In this document: piece after piece, positions 55,275 through 63,384 of the stretch
How positions within the stretch are numbered: the first letter of the stretch is position 1
Layout of the letters: each line of letters opens with the position of its first letter
Origin: an uncultured Bacilli bacterium
GTDB taxonomy: Bacteria > Bacillota_I > Bacilli_A > RF39 > UBA660
Assembly: GCA_947631135.1 (NCBI GenBank)
Contig: CANRKE010000001.1
Span: forward strand, 1-64,000
Direction of reading: 5' to 3'
Length of the DNA stretch: 64,000 nucleotides
Translations under genes and position numbers: made by a program
Notes under the pieces: model-generated
What the model was told of the DNA's origin: nothing
The model's input: only the letters and a program-made list of their open reading frames with translations
Database searches by the model: none

Positions 55275-55600
55275 TATTTCATCTCCATCTTTTTTATTAA
55301 GGATAATATTTTTTCTTCTTTATATTTGAATTTTTTTAATTCGTTTCCCTTTCTTATCATTATAATATATTCTTTATCATTTGGAAATAGTTTTTTATAT
55401 TTATGAATAATATTTTTTGTTTGTCTTTTAAGTTTGTTTCTAAGAACTGCATTCCCTATTTTTTTTGGTACTGATATTCCAAATTTTTTAACATCACTAT
55501 CTATATAATATATAGTGTAGATATCATTACTTATATATATTTGATTTTTTATTATTTCTTGAAATCTTTTATTTTCTTTTATAATATCTTCTTTATTCAT
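55274..55600 (-). CDS. rnpA: Ribonuclease P protein component
   Basis: 108-aa basic protein that binds the 5' leader of pre-tRNA with the RNase P RNA. The signature is NAVLRNKLKRQTKNIIHKY near residues 52-70. The ATG at 55600 follows AGGTGAT. It is preceded by a strong hairpin after rpmH. Confidence 0.93.
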   Translation of the reverse strand: MNKEDIIKENKRFQEIIKNQIYISNDIYTIYYIDSDVKKFGISVPKKIGNAVLRNKLKRQTKNIIHKYKKLFPNDKEYIIMIRKGNELKKFKYKEEKILSLIKKMEMK

Positions 55601-55617
55601 AAGTATCACCTACCGTT

Positions 55618-55643
55618 AGAAAAAAAACCACTATTTATAGTGG
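55618..55643 (-). terminator. Terminator/attenuator between rpmH and rnpA
   Basis: CCACTAT AA ATAGTGG stem followed by eight T on the minus strand. It would let rpmH be made in excess over rnpA and the downstream genes. Confidence 0.85.
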
Positions 55644-55654
55644 ATTAATACTCA

Positions 55655-55777
55655 TTACTTACAAAGTCTTTTACGTCCTTTTCTTCTTCTACTAGATAAA
55701 ATTTTAGATTCAGCACGTTTCATAAAACCATGTTTCTTTTTCATTTTTCTATTGTTTGGTTGATAAGTTCTTTTCAT
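55655..55777 (-). CDS. rpmH: 50S ribosomal protein L34
   Basis: 40 aa: it begins MKRTYQPNNRKMKKKHGFMK and ends RRRRGRKRLCK. The usual 44-residue protein has an NGRKVL segment before the last basic block; here AESKILSSRRRRG replaces it, about 4 residues shorter. GGAGGTG lies before the ATG at 55777. Confidence 0.93.
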   Translation of the reverse strand: MKRTYQPNNRKMKKKHGFMKRAESKILSSRRRKGRKRLCK

Positions 55778-55823
55778 TTTAACACCTCCAAGCATATATT
55801 CTATTTTTTCTTTCGCATATATA

Positions 55824-55851
55824 ATTATAAAGAAATATATTTTTTTGTCAA
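55824..55851 (-). promoter_or_regulatory. rpmH promoter
   Basis: Perfect TTGACA and TATAAT with 16-bp spacing, 47 bp upstream of rpmH. Confidence 0.85.
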
Positions 55852-55928
55852 TATTTTTTATAAACTTTTCTTAAGTCAATAATAAAAATTTTATAATTTT
55901 ATTACATTTTTTTTAATTTATTATTAAA

Positions 55929-56852
55929 CTAATAATATATAGTTATTGTATGATGAGTTTTACTTTTTTTATTTTTCTTTCCCATACACCATATTAAATT
56001 ATCTAATTCAACAGAATTTATAATTATATTTTTTTCTTTTAGTTTTTCTTTTATTATTTCAATTACATATAACATGTTAGCTCTAATTTCTATTTCCATT
56101 TCACTATCATGTAATAATTCTACTTCATTATCGACAATATCTTCTAATGCATCATTGTATACTAAAATACCATAATCTCTGAATGTTCTTGGTATTCCAT
56201 AATCAGCACACCCACTTAAGTTATTTACATTTTTTAAATTATTATTAATTGTTTCTGATAAATAATATAAATCATTTGTAAGTAAAATTGCACGTTTATT
56301 AAAGTGTATTATTTTGTTTTTATAAAAAGACTTATCGTCAAAACTTTTAAAGTTATTTGTAATATAATTTAATAAATCTATATCTTTTTTTATAGAAAAT
56401 ATTTCATTATAAAAATTCTTATTATCATAAATATAATTTATTGTTTCAATAAAATTATTATATCTCTCATTTAATAATGGAATTTTTCCTTCAACAGAAT
56501 TAAAAATATTTTCAAATTGTTTTTTATTAATTGAATGTAAATATTCTATATTTAAAAATTTTGAATTACTTTCTACTTTTTTTATTATTGAATAAAATAA
56601 AGCATTTGATCCACTCATAATTTCATGATTATATTCTATTTTCCATTTTGGTTTTTTCCAAAAGCAAAAATTCATAGATTCTATTATAAAAGCTAGTAAT
56701 ATCCATTCTTTCTCACTTAATTTAATATTTAAATCTTTTGACCAATGTTTATAATTAATTTCTTTTAAGTTATTTATAAAGTCATTAATCTTATTATTAT
56801 TGATTTTAACATATTTACTATTTTTTACTACATATTCAAATTCATCTTTCAT
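55929..56852 (-). CDS. qng1: Queuosine 5'-phosphate N-glycosylase family protein (Qng1/DUF2419)
   Basis: 307 aa matching the Q-salvage family along its length. Visible matches are MNFCFWKKPKW near residue 60, GKIPLLNERY, HFNKRAILLTNDLYYL, LSGCADYGIPRTFRDYGILVY, the acidic SEMEIEIRANMLYVIE and the C-terminal THHTITIYY. In eukaryotes and some bacteria this enzyme frees the base queuine from queuosine 5'-monophosphate. It is the last gene of a six-gene operon. The family call is from sequence; queuosine as the substrate here is inferred. Confidence 0.85.
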   Translation of the reverse strand: MKDEFEYVVKNSKYVKINNNKINDFINNLKEINYKHWSKDLNIKLSEKEWILLAFIIESMNFCFWKKPKWKIEYNHEIMSGSNALFYSIIKKVESNSKFLNIEYLHSINKKQFENIFNSVEGKIPLLNERYNNFIETINYIYDNKNFYNEIFSIKKDIDLLNYITNNFKSFDDKSFYKNKIIHFNKRAILLTNDLYYLSETINNNLKNVNNLSGCADYGIPRTFRDYGILVYNDALEDIVDNEVELLHDSEMEIEIRANMLYVIEIIKEKLKEKNIIINSVELDNLIWCMGKKNKKSKTHHTITIYY

Positions 56853-56855
56853 ATA

Positions 56856-57410
56856 CTATTCCTTTCTTAATAATAATTTTTTACTTTTTATAATATTGTT
56901 TATTTGTAACATTGTATTGTCAATAGAATTATTATTATCAACAATATAAATTTTATCATATTTTTTATATAATTGTAAATAAACATTGTTTTCATAATTA
57001 TAAAAATCTTCATCAAAAATAAAATTATTTCTTTTTTGTAATCTTTCTTTAATTTTATATTTGCTTACTTTTAAATATATAGTGTGTGGATGAAATATAT
57101 TTATAGATAATATTTCATCGGCTGTTTCTTGTATTGTTTTTTTTAGTTGATAATTTAACCTAATTATAGTTGTATAAAAGAATCTATCAAATATATAATT
57201 ACCATTATTACATTCATATATATTGGCTTCATGTCCTATTATATAAATTTTTTTTTGTAACTCTGCATTACAAGTTCTGGCAAATTCTATATATTTTCTA
57301 TACCAATCAGGGATAGATGTTCTAGGAATAATATTATATTCTTTTGATATATGTTTAATTAATGTTGATTTGCCAGATCCATTACTTCCTTCTAAAACTA
57401 ATATTGACAT
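56856..57410 (-). CDS. Thymidylate-kinase-like nucleoside/nucleotide kinase
   Basis: 184-aa P-loop kinase: GSNGSGKST at residues 8-16, DRF (75-77) at the family's DR-S/F position, and a LID-like LQKRNNF. It is shorter and more divergent than housekeeping Tmk. It overlaps the preceding gene by 1 nt and stops 3 nt before qng1. A role in making the 5'-phosphate that Qng1 cleaves would fit, but is not shown. Confidence 0.75.
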   Translation of the reverse strand: MSILVLEGSNGSGKSTLIKHISKEYNIIPRTSIPDWYRKYIEFARTCNAELQKKIYIIGHEANIYECNNGNYIFDRFFYTTIIRLNYQLKKTIQETADEILSINIFHPHTIYLKVSKYKIKERLQKRNNFIFDEDFYNYENNVYLQLYKKYDKIYIVDNNNSIDNTMLQINNIIKSKKLLLRKE

Positions 57411-59419
57411 TATATTTTCCTCATTACTAATACATGTTTTTGTGAATTATTTCTTGTTTTAATTTTAATATCATGAGAATTTCCTATATCATAATCCCAA
57501 AAATTCCTATTTATGATTTCTAGTATATCATTTAATTCAAAAAACATTTGATTAAAATCATATTCTTTAATTATTTGATTTTTATAATACAACTTATAAA
57601 CTGTTTGTTCTTTCGCACTTTTAATATCATAATGACGTTGAATAACTAATTTATATTTTTCATCGACATATAATTCTTTGTAAAAATTTGTATCCACACT
57701 TTCTCTCCATATTTTATTAAAACAGTCAAATACTATTATTCCGTTTTTTCTTAATATTAAATATATTTTATTTAACATTTTACTTAATTCTTCTTTATTG
57801 CTATAGCAGTTATATAGGCTATATGCATAATCAAAAAGATAATTAAAATTGTGCATCAAAAAATCATCTTTTATATAAATAAAATCTTTTTCATTACCAA
57901 TAAATTGATAAGATTCATAATCTATACCTACTATGTCATTATATCCTGCCTTTTTTAATTGATTTGCTATTCTTCCATATCCACACATGATGTCTAGTAT
58001 TTTACCATTTTTATTTGAAAAGATTTTTGAAAGAAAATCTATTTCTTTTATAGTATAATTTGACATTGCTTTCGATGTGTAATTGTGATATGTACCTAAT
58101 TCATTAAAAGATTTTCTATCTTTGATTATATTAACGTTCATTTTTTCATTATCTAATTGATCAGCAAATAAACTATTATTTATATTGTTTTGATTTAATA
58201 TTATTTTAATTTCTTGCTTTTGAATCATACTTAAGAAATTAGTGCATATTATAATATAATTTTTAAATAATTCATAGTTTAATTCATTTATATTTCTTTT
58301 TAAATCATTAATAATTGCAATTATTATACTTGTTTTACTGTAGTTTTCTATATTTGGTAAGTATAAATCATTTGTACCATAAACCACAATTTTATTAAGT
58401 ATATTTTTTTCATTGTATTTTTGATTATTTGTATTCGATAATAGAATATATCCAAAAAATTTTCCTAATGCATCAATTAAATATTGTCTATCATATTCAT
58501 TATTTTGCATTTTTAAAATATATTCTTTAAATATCATACTTTGCTTTTTATTATTGATAAAATTAAATGGATTACTTTTGTAGGTAGTATTAAATTCTGT
58601 AGAAAGTATGATTGGAAGTTGAGATTTAACTGTTTTTTTTCTGCCATATATGATACCAAATTGATTAAATTCGTTTATTAGTTTTTCTTTTAAATATGAT
58701 GGAAAATATATATTATTAGCAAATAAGTTCAAATAATTATTGGAATCTATATTATTTTTTTTAAAAAAATTATGAATATTAATTATAAATTCTTTCCTAA
58801 GTTTATTAAATTCAAGTCTATCATAATTTATATTAAAACCTTTTAATATTGAATCAGCTAATATTCCTAGATATATATTGTCATTTTTTTCAATATGTGA
58901 AAAATCTAGATGAATATAATGATCTTTACCATCTTCTGTTATAAACGATGGCGAAATAAAGTTAACTGTAATTCTTGAATTGTCAGTTCCGTAAGCAAAA
59001 AATAAGCTAGTATTTCTATCATGTGATATTTTTTTAATTATTATTTCTTTATTTAATTCACAAATATTTTTAATAAGTTTTTTAGATACTAGATTTATAG
59101 TGCTTTTTATACTATTATATATACCATTTAGTCTTATAATATCTATTTCCCCAGCAAATAATAATTTTAGATCCAAGTCAAGATATTTTTTTTCAAAATT
59201 AAAGTTAGTTGTTTTTAAAAATTCTATTATTTTTTCTATATCTTTTTGATTTTCATATATAATCATGAAATCAAAATCTCCAATTTTATTTTTATTATTA
59301 TACTTTATAGAATCGTAAGCAAATCCTCCACCTGTTACAAATGATGCATTGATATTATTATCTTTTAACAATAAATTAATTTCTTTACAAAAATTACTTC
59401 CTACATTTCTGTAATTCAT
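57410..59419 (-). CDS. Nucleotidyltransferase-methyltransferase fusion protein
   Basis: 669 aa. The N-terminus has a polymerase-beta-like nucleotidyltransferase site: GGGFAYDS (30-37), then GDFDFMIIY with Asp48 and Asp50. The middle (about 150-460) is not recognised. The C-terminus (from about 471) is a class I SAM methyltransferase with ILDIMCGYGRIANQL, GIDYES and LILRKNGIIVFDCF. AAAGGAGGAA precedes the ATG. The fusion is unusual, and the transferred groups and targets are unknown. Confidence 0.7.
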   Translation of the reverse strand: MNYRNVGSNFCKEINLLLKDNNINASFVTGGGFAYDSIKYNNKNKIGDFDFMIIYENQKDIEKIIEFLKTTNFNFEKKYLDLDLKLLFAGEIDIIRLNGIYNSIKSTINLVSKKLIKNICELNKEIIIKKISHDRNTSLFFAYGTDNSRITVNFISPSFITEDGKDHYIHLDFSHIEKNDNIYLGILADSILKGFNINYDRLEFNKLRKEFIINIHNFFKKNNIDSNNYLNLFANNIYFPSYLKEKLINEFNQFGIIYGRKKTVKSQLPIILSTEFNTTYKSNPFNFINNKKQSMIFKEYILKMQNNEYDRQYLIDALGKFFGYILLSNTNNQKYNEKNILNKIVVYGTNDLYLPNIENYSKTSIIIAIINDLKRNINELNYELFKNYIIICTNFLSMIQKQEIKIILNQNNINNSLFADQLDNEKMNVNIIKDRKSFNELGTYHNYTSKAMSNYTIKEIDFLSKIFSNKNGKILDIMCGYGRIANQLKKAGYNDIVGIDYESYQFIGNEKDFIYIKDDFLMHNFNYLFDYAYSLYNCYSNKEELSKMLNKIYLILRKNGIIVFDCFNKIWRESVDTNFYKELYVDEKYKLVIQRHYDIKSAKEQTVYKLYYKNQIIKEYDFNQMFFELNDILEIINRNFWDYDIGNSHDIKIKTRNNSQKHVLVMRKI

Positions 59420-59432
59420 ATTTTTTCCTCCT

Positions 59433-60272
59433 TTATTTTCTTAAATACATAGTACATACGTTATTTTTTGTCATTACTTTACTCCTAGAATACATAGTTT
59501 CCATTGGTAAATAAACACCATTTTCTTGTTTTTTAATATAATCGGAAATAATATTATATATGGTGTATAGTTTATCATTTCTTTTTTTTATTTCTTTATT
59601 GGACCAATTCATTTTCTTATAAAACTCAATATTATTTTTATAAAAATTATAATAATTTTTGTCTTTATTTAAATTATCAGAAATATATCCAATAGTATAT
59701 TTTGAATCATTATAAATATCAGATAAAAATATTATTTCTGTTTCATCAAAATTTTTGGATGCTTTTTCTTTAAATTTTTTTTCATGAGTATTCAATTCTT
59801 TTTTCCAATTAGGATTTAGGTCATAATTAGTATTTTCTAAAAATATATTAGCTAAAGTTATTTTAAAGTTTACTGGTATCTTTTCTTGTTGAAATAAATT
59901 TTTTATTTCTTTTAGTATATTTAATCGTTTAGAATTATTTTCACCTATATAATCTTTATATCCAGTATTCGTATATCCTGGACAAAAAATTGCATTAAAG
60001 TTGATAATAGAATTATTAATTATATAATATATAAAAGATGTTAAATCTTTTTTAGTATTATACTTATAATCAAAGTAACAATTTAATTTATTAATTATGT
60101 TCCATAAATAATTTATGTTGTTTATATCTACATTTATTAATTGTTTTTCAATAGAGGCATCACCGTTTTTTATTAATCCAGTAATTATAGATTTAATTAT
60201 TTTTGTGTTTTCAGCAGTATGTACTATATTTAATTTATTAAATATATAATTATAATCAAACATTTTAATCAC
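59433..60272 (-). CDS. Conserved-looking protein of unknown function in the FolE2 operon
   Basis: 279 aa, not recognised. The most distinctive block is NAIFCPGYTNTGYKDYIGEN near the middle. IIFLSDIYNDSKYTIGYISD and a C-terminal GVYLPMETMYSRSK...CTMYLRK suggest an enzyme fold. No membrane helix. The start may be the GTG at 60272 or the ATG at 60263; AAAGGA lies just upstream. It is 13 bp from the next gene. Confidence 0.55.
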   Translation of the reverse strand: MIKMFDYNYIFNKLNIVHTAENTKIIKSIITGLIKNGDASIEKQLINVDINNINYLWNIINKLNCYFDYKYNTKKDLTSFIYYIINNSIINFNAIFCPGYTNTGYKDYIGENNSKRLNILKEIKNLFQQEKIPVNFKITLANIFLENTNYDLNPNWKKELNTHEKKFKEKASKNFDETEIIFLSDIYNDSKYTIGYISDNLNKDKNYYNFYKNNIEFYKKMNWSNKEIKKRNDKLYTIYNIISDYIKKQENGVYLPMETMYSRSKVMTKNNVCTMYLRK

Positions 60273-60339
60273 AAATTCCTTTCATTTTATTCAAAATATA
60301 CATAATTATAAAAAGCATTTATTTTTTCAACATAATTTT

Positions 60340-61143
60340 CTACTTTAGTCTTTTATCTAACTTTTTTTCATTATTAATGATACCATGTGCATATACATTA
60401 TGTTCATGAATTGACTCATAATTAATAAGTTCTGCTTCTATTTTATTATTATATTTTTCAGCAACAGCTAAAAGTAAATCTCTTATTAAATCTTCTGAAA
60501 ATTTTGGATTTTCATAAGCTAATTCTGTAATATATTTTTCATCTGTTCTTTTAACTGTACTATATACATTAGAACTAAATGACTTTTCCATTATATTGAT
60601 AATTTCTTCTAAATTAATTTTTTCATAATTCTCGTGTAATATTATTGTTGCCTTACATTTTTGATTATGTGCCCCGTATTTCGATATGTCTTTGGAACAA
60701 GGACATAACATTGTTCCTATAATAGAAATTGATAAACTTTTTTTATTAATATCATTTATTTTGGAATTGTTTATTTTCAAATTAACAGTAAAATAAGAAT
60801 TTTTCTTTGAAATTGGTGAAATTCTTTTTAAAATAATATCAAAATCCATAGTTAATGACATATTGTTAGTTTCCGTTCTTTTTATTGTAGTATTTATAAT
60901 TTCATTAATATCTTCAAGTGATATAATTTTATCACACAAATAGTCATTTAATACTTCAATAATTCTGCTTAAATGTGCTCCACGAGAATTTTTTTCAAGT
61001 GAAACGTTACTAGATATATTACAGATTGAATGATACAATTTATTATTTATAGATAGTGTAATAGGTAATTTGTAATCACAAATTCCAATATTACTTATAA
61101 AAATATTTCTATCATCTTTTTCATTTTGCAAATCTTTAAGCAT
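60340..61143 (-). CDS. folE2: GTP cyclohydrolase I type IB
   Basis: 267 aa. Converts GTP to 7,8-dihydroneopterin triphosphate, the entry to both folate and 7-deazaguanine (queuosine) synthesis. FolE2 hallmarks are RGAHLSRIIEVL near residue 55, GTMLCPCSKDISKYGAHNQ with the catalytic Cys, and KRTDEKYITELAYENPKFSEDLIRD. It overlaps the kinase gene upstream by 8 nt. The window contains no other folate or queuosine synthesis genes, so which pathway it feeds is open. Confidence 0.88.
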   Translation of the reverse strand: MLKDLQNEKDDRNIFISNIGICDYKLPITLSINNKLYHSICNISSNVSLEKNSRGAHLSRIIEVLNDYLCDKIISLEDINEIINTTIKRTETNNMSLTMDFDIILKRISPISKKNSYFTVNLKINNSKINDINKKSLSISIIGTMLCPCSKDISKYGAHNQKCKATIILHENYEKINLEEIINIMEKSFSSNVYSTVKRTDEKYITELAYENPKFSEDLIRDLLLAVAEKYNNKIEAELINYESIHEHNVYAHGIINNEKKLDKRLK

Positions 61144-61993
61144 TTTTTAACACCTCTTCTATTTTTAATATATTCTCCTTATTTTTTAAAGCATCTATCC
61201 ATTTTAAACTATTGTTCTCTATATAATCTCTATTTAAAATTTTCTTTTCATATAAATATACATCTTTCAACAAATTATATATAATACAATATTTAAATAA
61301 TAAATGTATATTGTTTTTTTCTTCTTTTTCAAGTTTAATATTATTATTAAAGTAATTTGAAATAAATACTTTTATATTATCAATATCATAATTTTTATTT
61401 TTTATAAAAAACCACATAATTACTCTTATTATATCAATAAGTCTATTTCCAATATAAACGTTACCAAAATCAATTAGAAATATTTTATTATTATTAATTA
61501 TAATATTTTCCTTTTTTATATCTGAATGAACGATACATTTTGAAAGAGCATCAAGATTTATGTTTTGAATTTCTTTAAATATTTTATTTATAAAATTTAA
61601 ATCTTTAGATAAATATTTAGATCTTATTGCTACACTATAATATTGGTTTAATTTGTTTAGTGATTCTTCATTTTCTTTATGTTTTTTTATTTTTTCATTA
61701 AGAGGTATAGAGTGAAGTTTTTTCAATAATAATGCCAAATTTTTAAAAAATGATTTATCAAAAGTATTAGGATTATTTCCATATATATATTTTAATATCA
61801 TTACATTTTTTGAATTAAAAATAAATTTTGAAATTAATTTAGGACTCTCAAAATCATATTTTTTAAGATATTTTAAAATCTTAATTTCAAAGCTATTATC
61901 AATTTCACTCATTCTAATTATATATTTTTGTTTTCTTATTGTAAAAATGTATACATCATTTATGTTATTATTTTTAATTTTTTCTAAATTCAC
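61136..61993 (-). CDS. APH/choline-kinase-fold phosphotransferase
   Basis: 285 aa. Catalytic loop CIVHSDIKKENIII (His-x-Asp, Asn five residues on) and metal-binding FLIDFGNV are intact, with a glycine-poor N-lobe carrying YIIRMS. Family members phosphorylate small hydroxyl compounds including aminoglycosides, choline, sugars and nucleosides. It starts with GTG behind AAAGGGGGA and is the first gene of the operon. Candidate nucleoside kinase by context only. Confidence 0.75.
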   Translation of the reverse strand: MNLEKIKNNNINDVYIFTIRKQKYIIRMSEIDNSFEIKILKYLKKYDFESPKLISKFIFNSKNVMILKYIYGNNPNTFDKSFFKNLALLLKKLHSIPLNEKIKKHKENEESLNKLNQYYSVAIRSKYLSKDLNFINKIFKEIQNINLDALSKCIVHSDIKKENIIINNNKIFLIDFGNVYIGNRLIDIIRVIMWFFIKNKNYDIDNIKVFISNYFNNNIKLEKEEKNNIHLLFKYCIIYNLLKDVYLYEKKILNRDYIENNSLKWIDALKNKENILKIEEVLKNA

Positions 61994-62048
61994 ATATATT
62001 CCCCCTTTTTCTAAAACTTTAGTATATTATTCCAAGAAATCGCTAATT

Positions 62049-62077
62049 ATTCTATTACTTTTACAATTAAATGTCAA
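62049..62077 (-). promoter_or_regulatory. Promoter of the folE2-qng1 operon
   Basis: Perfect TTGACA and TAGAAT with 17-bp spacing. Predicted leader is only about 50 nt, with no preQ1-type riboswitch seen. Confidence 0.85.
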
Positions 62078-62257
62078 TAGAATACATATTTTTTATAAAT
62101 TTTTCAGGATAAATTCATGAAATAAATTTATTTGTTATAAATAATTACTAAAAACGTACATAGAAAAACATCTATAAAATATTTGCTTTTATGTTACAAA
62201 TATTGTATAATAAGTGCTGAAAGGAAAAATTTGTTAGAAAAATAATATTTTAATTAA

Positions 62258-62286
62258 AAATAAATCGTTCAGTAAATGATTTATTT
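62258..62286. repeat. Inverted repeat upstream of the 62373 gene
   Basis: AAATAAATC/GATTTATTT arms (9 bp) with an 11-nt loop, between the divergent promoters. Possible operator. The rest of 61994-62372 is AT-rich with nothing else seen. Confidence 0.4.
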
Positions 62287-62372
62287 AAGATTAGTGTGAT
62301 GTAATTGATAAAATATAAATTTCATTTTTTAATAATTTTAATATAGTAAAAGTATTAGGAGGTTATAATTTT

Positions 62373-62951
62373 ATGAAAAAAATAGATTTAGATGAATTCG
62401 ATGATTCAAATATGTTTGCTAATGATACTATTGAAAATTTAAAAAAAGATTGTAAGAACGGTTTTCAATTATTAAAAATAATAATCGATGGAAAGCCAAA
62501 AAATATTAATCCTCTAACAGAAATACCAGAACCTCAAATGAGATTGTTTGGCTTTTCTGATGCTTTTAATAGTGTATATTTTGAAACTGAAGAAGAATTA
62601 ATTGAATGGGCAAAAGAACATAATAGAGATTCTGATAGTATACGCGTAATGGATTATTTAGGAACAGTTGCTGGTCGTAGTGATGTAATTAGAGTAAAAT
62701 ATCCAGGTGGAAAAGATTTATTATTTACTCATTGTGATGAAGATGGATATGGAATATACAATTATAACAGAAGCAATTATAGAGGCGAATTTATATGGGA
62801 ATATAGTTACGGAAGCATTAGTGATATGTACAAAGAATTTAGAGATAGAGGTATTGTGTTTGAAAATGATATCTATGCAAAAATTGAAGAAAGTAAAAAA
62901 GAATTATTTAAAAAGATTAAAGAAATAAATAAAAAACATTTTAACAAATAA
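62373..62951 (+). CDS. Hypothetical protein next to oriC
   Basis: 192-aa soluble acidic protein, no family recognised. It has aromatic/Gly-rich GYGIYNYNRSNYRGEFIWEYSYGS in the second half and a Lys-rich helix at the end. TAGGAGGT precedes the ATG, and a terminator follows. It separates the Q-type operon from oriC. Confidence 0.65.
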   Translation: MKKIDLDEFDDSNMFANDTIENLKKDCKNGFQLLKIIIDGKPKNINPLTEIPEPQMRLFGFSDAFNSVYFETEEELIEWAKEHNRDSDSIRVMDYLGTVAGRSDVIRVKYPGGKDLLFTHCDEDGYGIYNYNRSNYRGEFIWEYSYGSISDMYKEFRDRGIVFENDIYAKIEESKKELFKKIKEINKKHFNK

Positions 62952-62969
62952 TAATTCTTAAATTAATTA

Positions 62970-63003
62970 TAAGATGCTTAACTTAAAAAGTATCTTTTTT
63001 ATT
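62970..63003 (+). terminator. Terminator of the 62373 gene
   Basis: AGATGCTT/AAGTATCT stem followed by TTTTTATTT. Confidence 0.7.
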
Positions 63004-63098
63004 TGATTAATATTTAATTTATAAAATAGTTAATATTACTTTTCCCAGGAAATAAATTTTACTATATGGGGAAATAATAATATTTTCCATAAAAAATA

Positions 63099-63294
63099 TT
63101 TCCCACAGGTATGTGGAAAAAATTGTGGAAAACTAACCCTTATAAAATATGGATAAACTTTAGTTTTCCACAGTTATCCACAGGCATGTGCAAAAAAAGT
63201 TAACAAGTGTGTAAACTTTTTCCACAGGATTGTGCATAACTTATATTTCCCAGTAAAAAATAAGATTTTTTCCTGTTGAAAACTTTGTGGAAAA
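63099..63294. other. Chromosomal replication origin (oriC), DnaA-box cluster
   Basis: Boxes include a consensus TTATCCACA at 63174-63182, TTTTCCACA at 63164-63172 and 63218-63226, TTTCCCACA at 63099-63107, and reverse-strand boxes at 63112-63120, 63124-63132, 63231-63239 (TTATGCACA) and 63286-63294. An AT-rich tract follows up to dnaA, a likely unwinding region. Flanking genes run away from it on both sides, as expected for an origin. Confidence 0.92.
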
Positions 63295-63384
63295 AAATTT
63301 TATTAAATTTGCCAATATATCTTTTTTTTTGTCGATATTTAGTTTAAAATAATTAGTAAGAGATGTAGTAAGGGAGGTGGGTAT

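Noticed and set aside
61994..62060. preQ1 riboswitch before the folE2-qng1 operon
   Set aside because: The leader is about 50 nt and shows no preQ1 aptamer-like hairpin with an A-rich tail.
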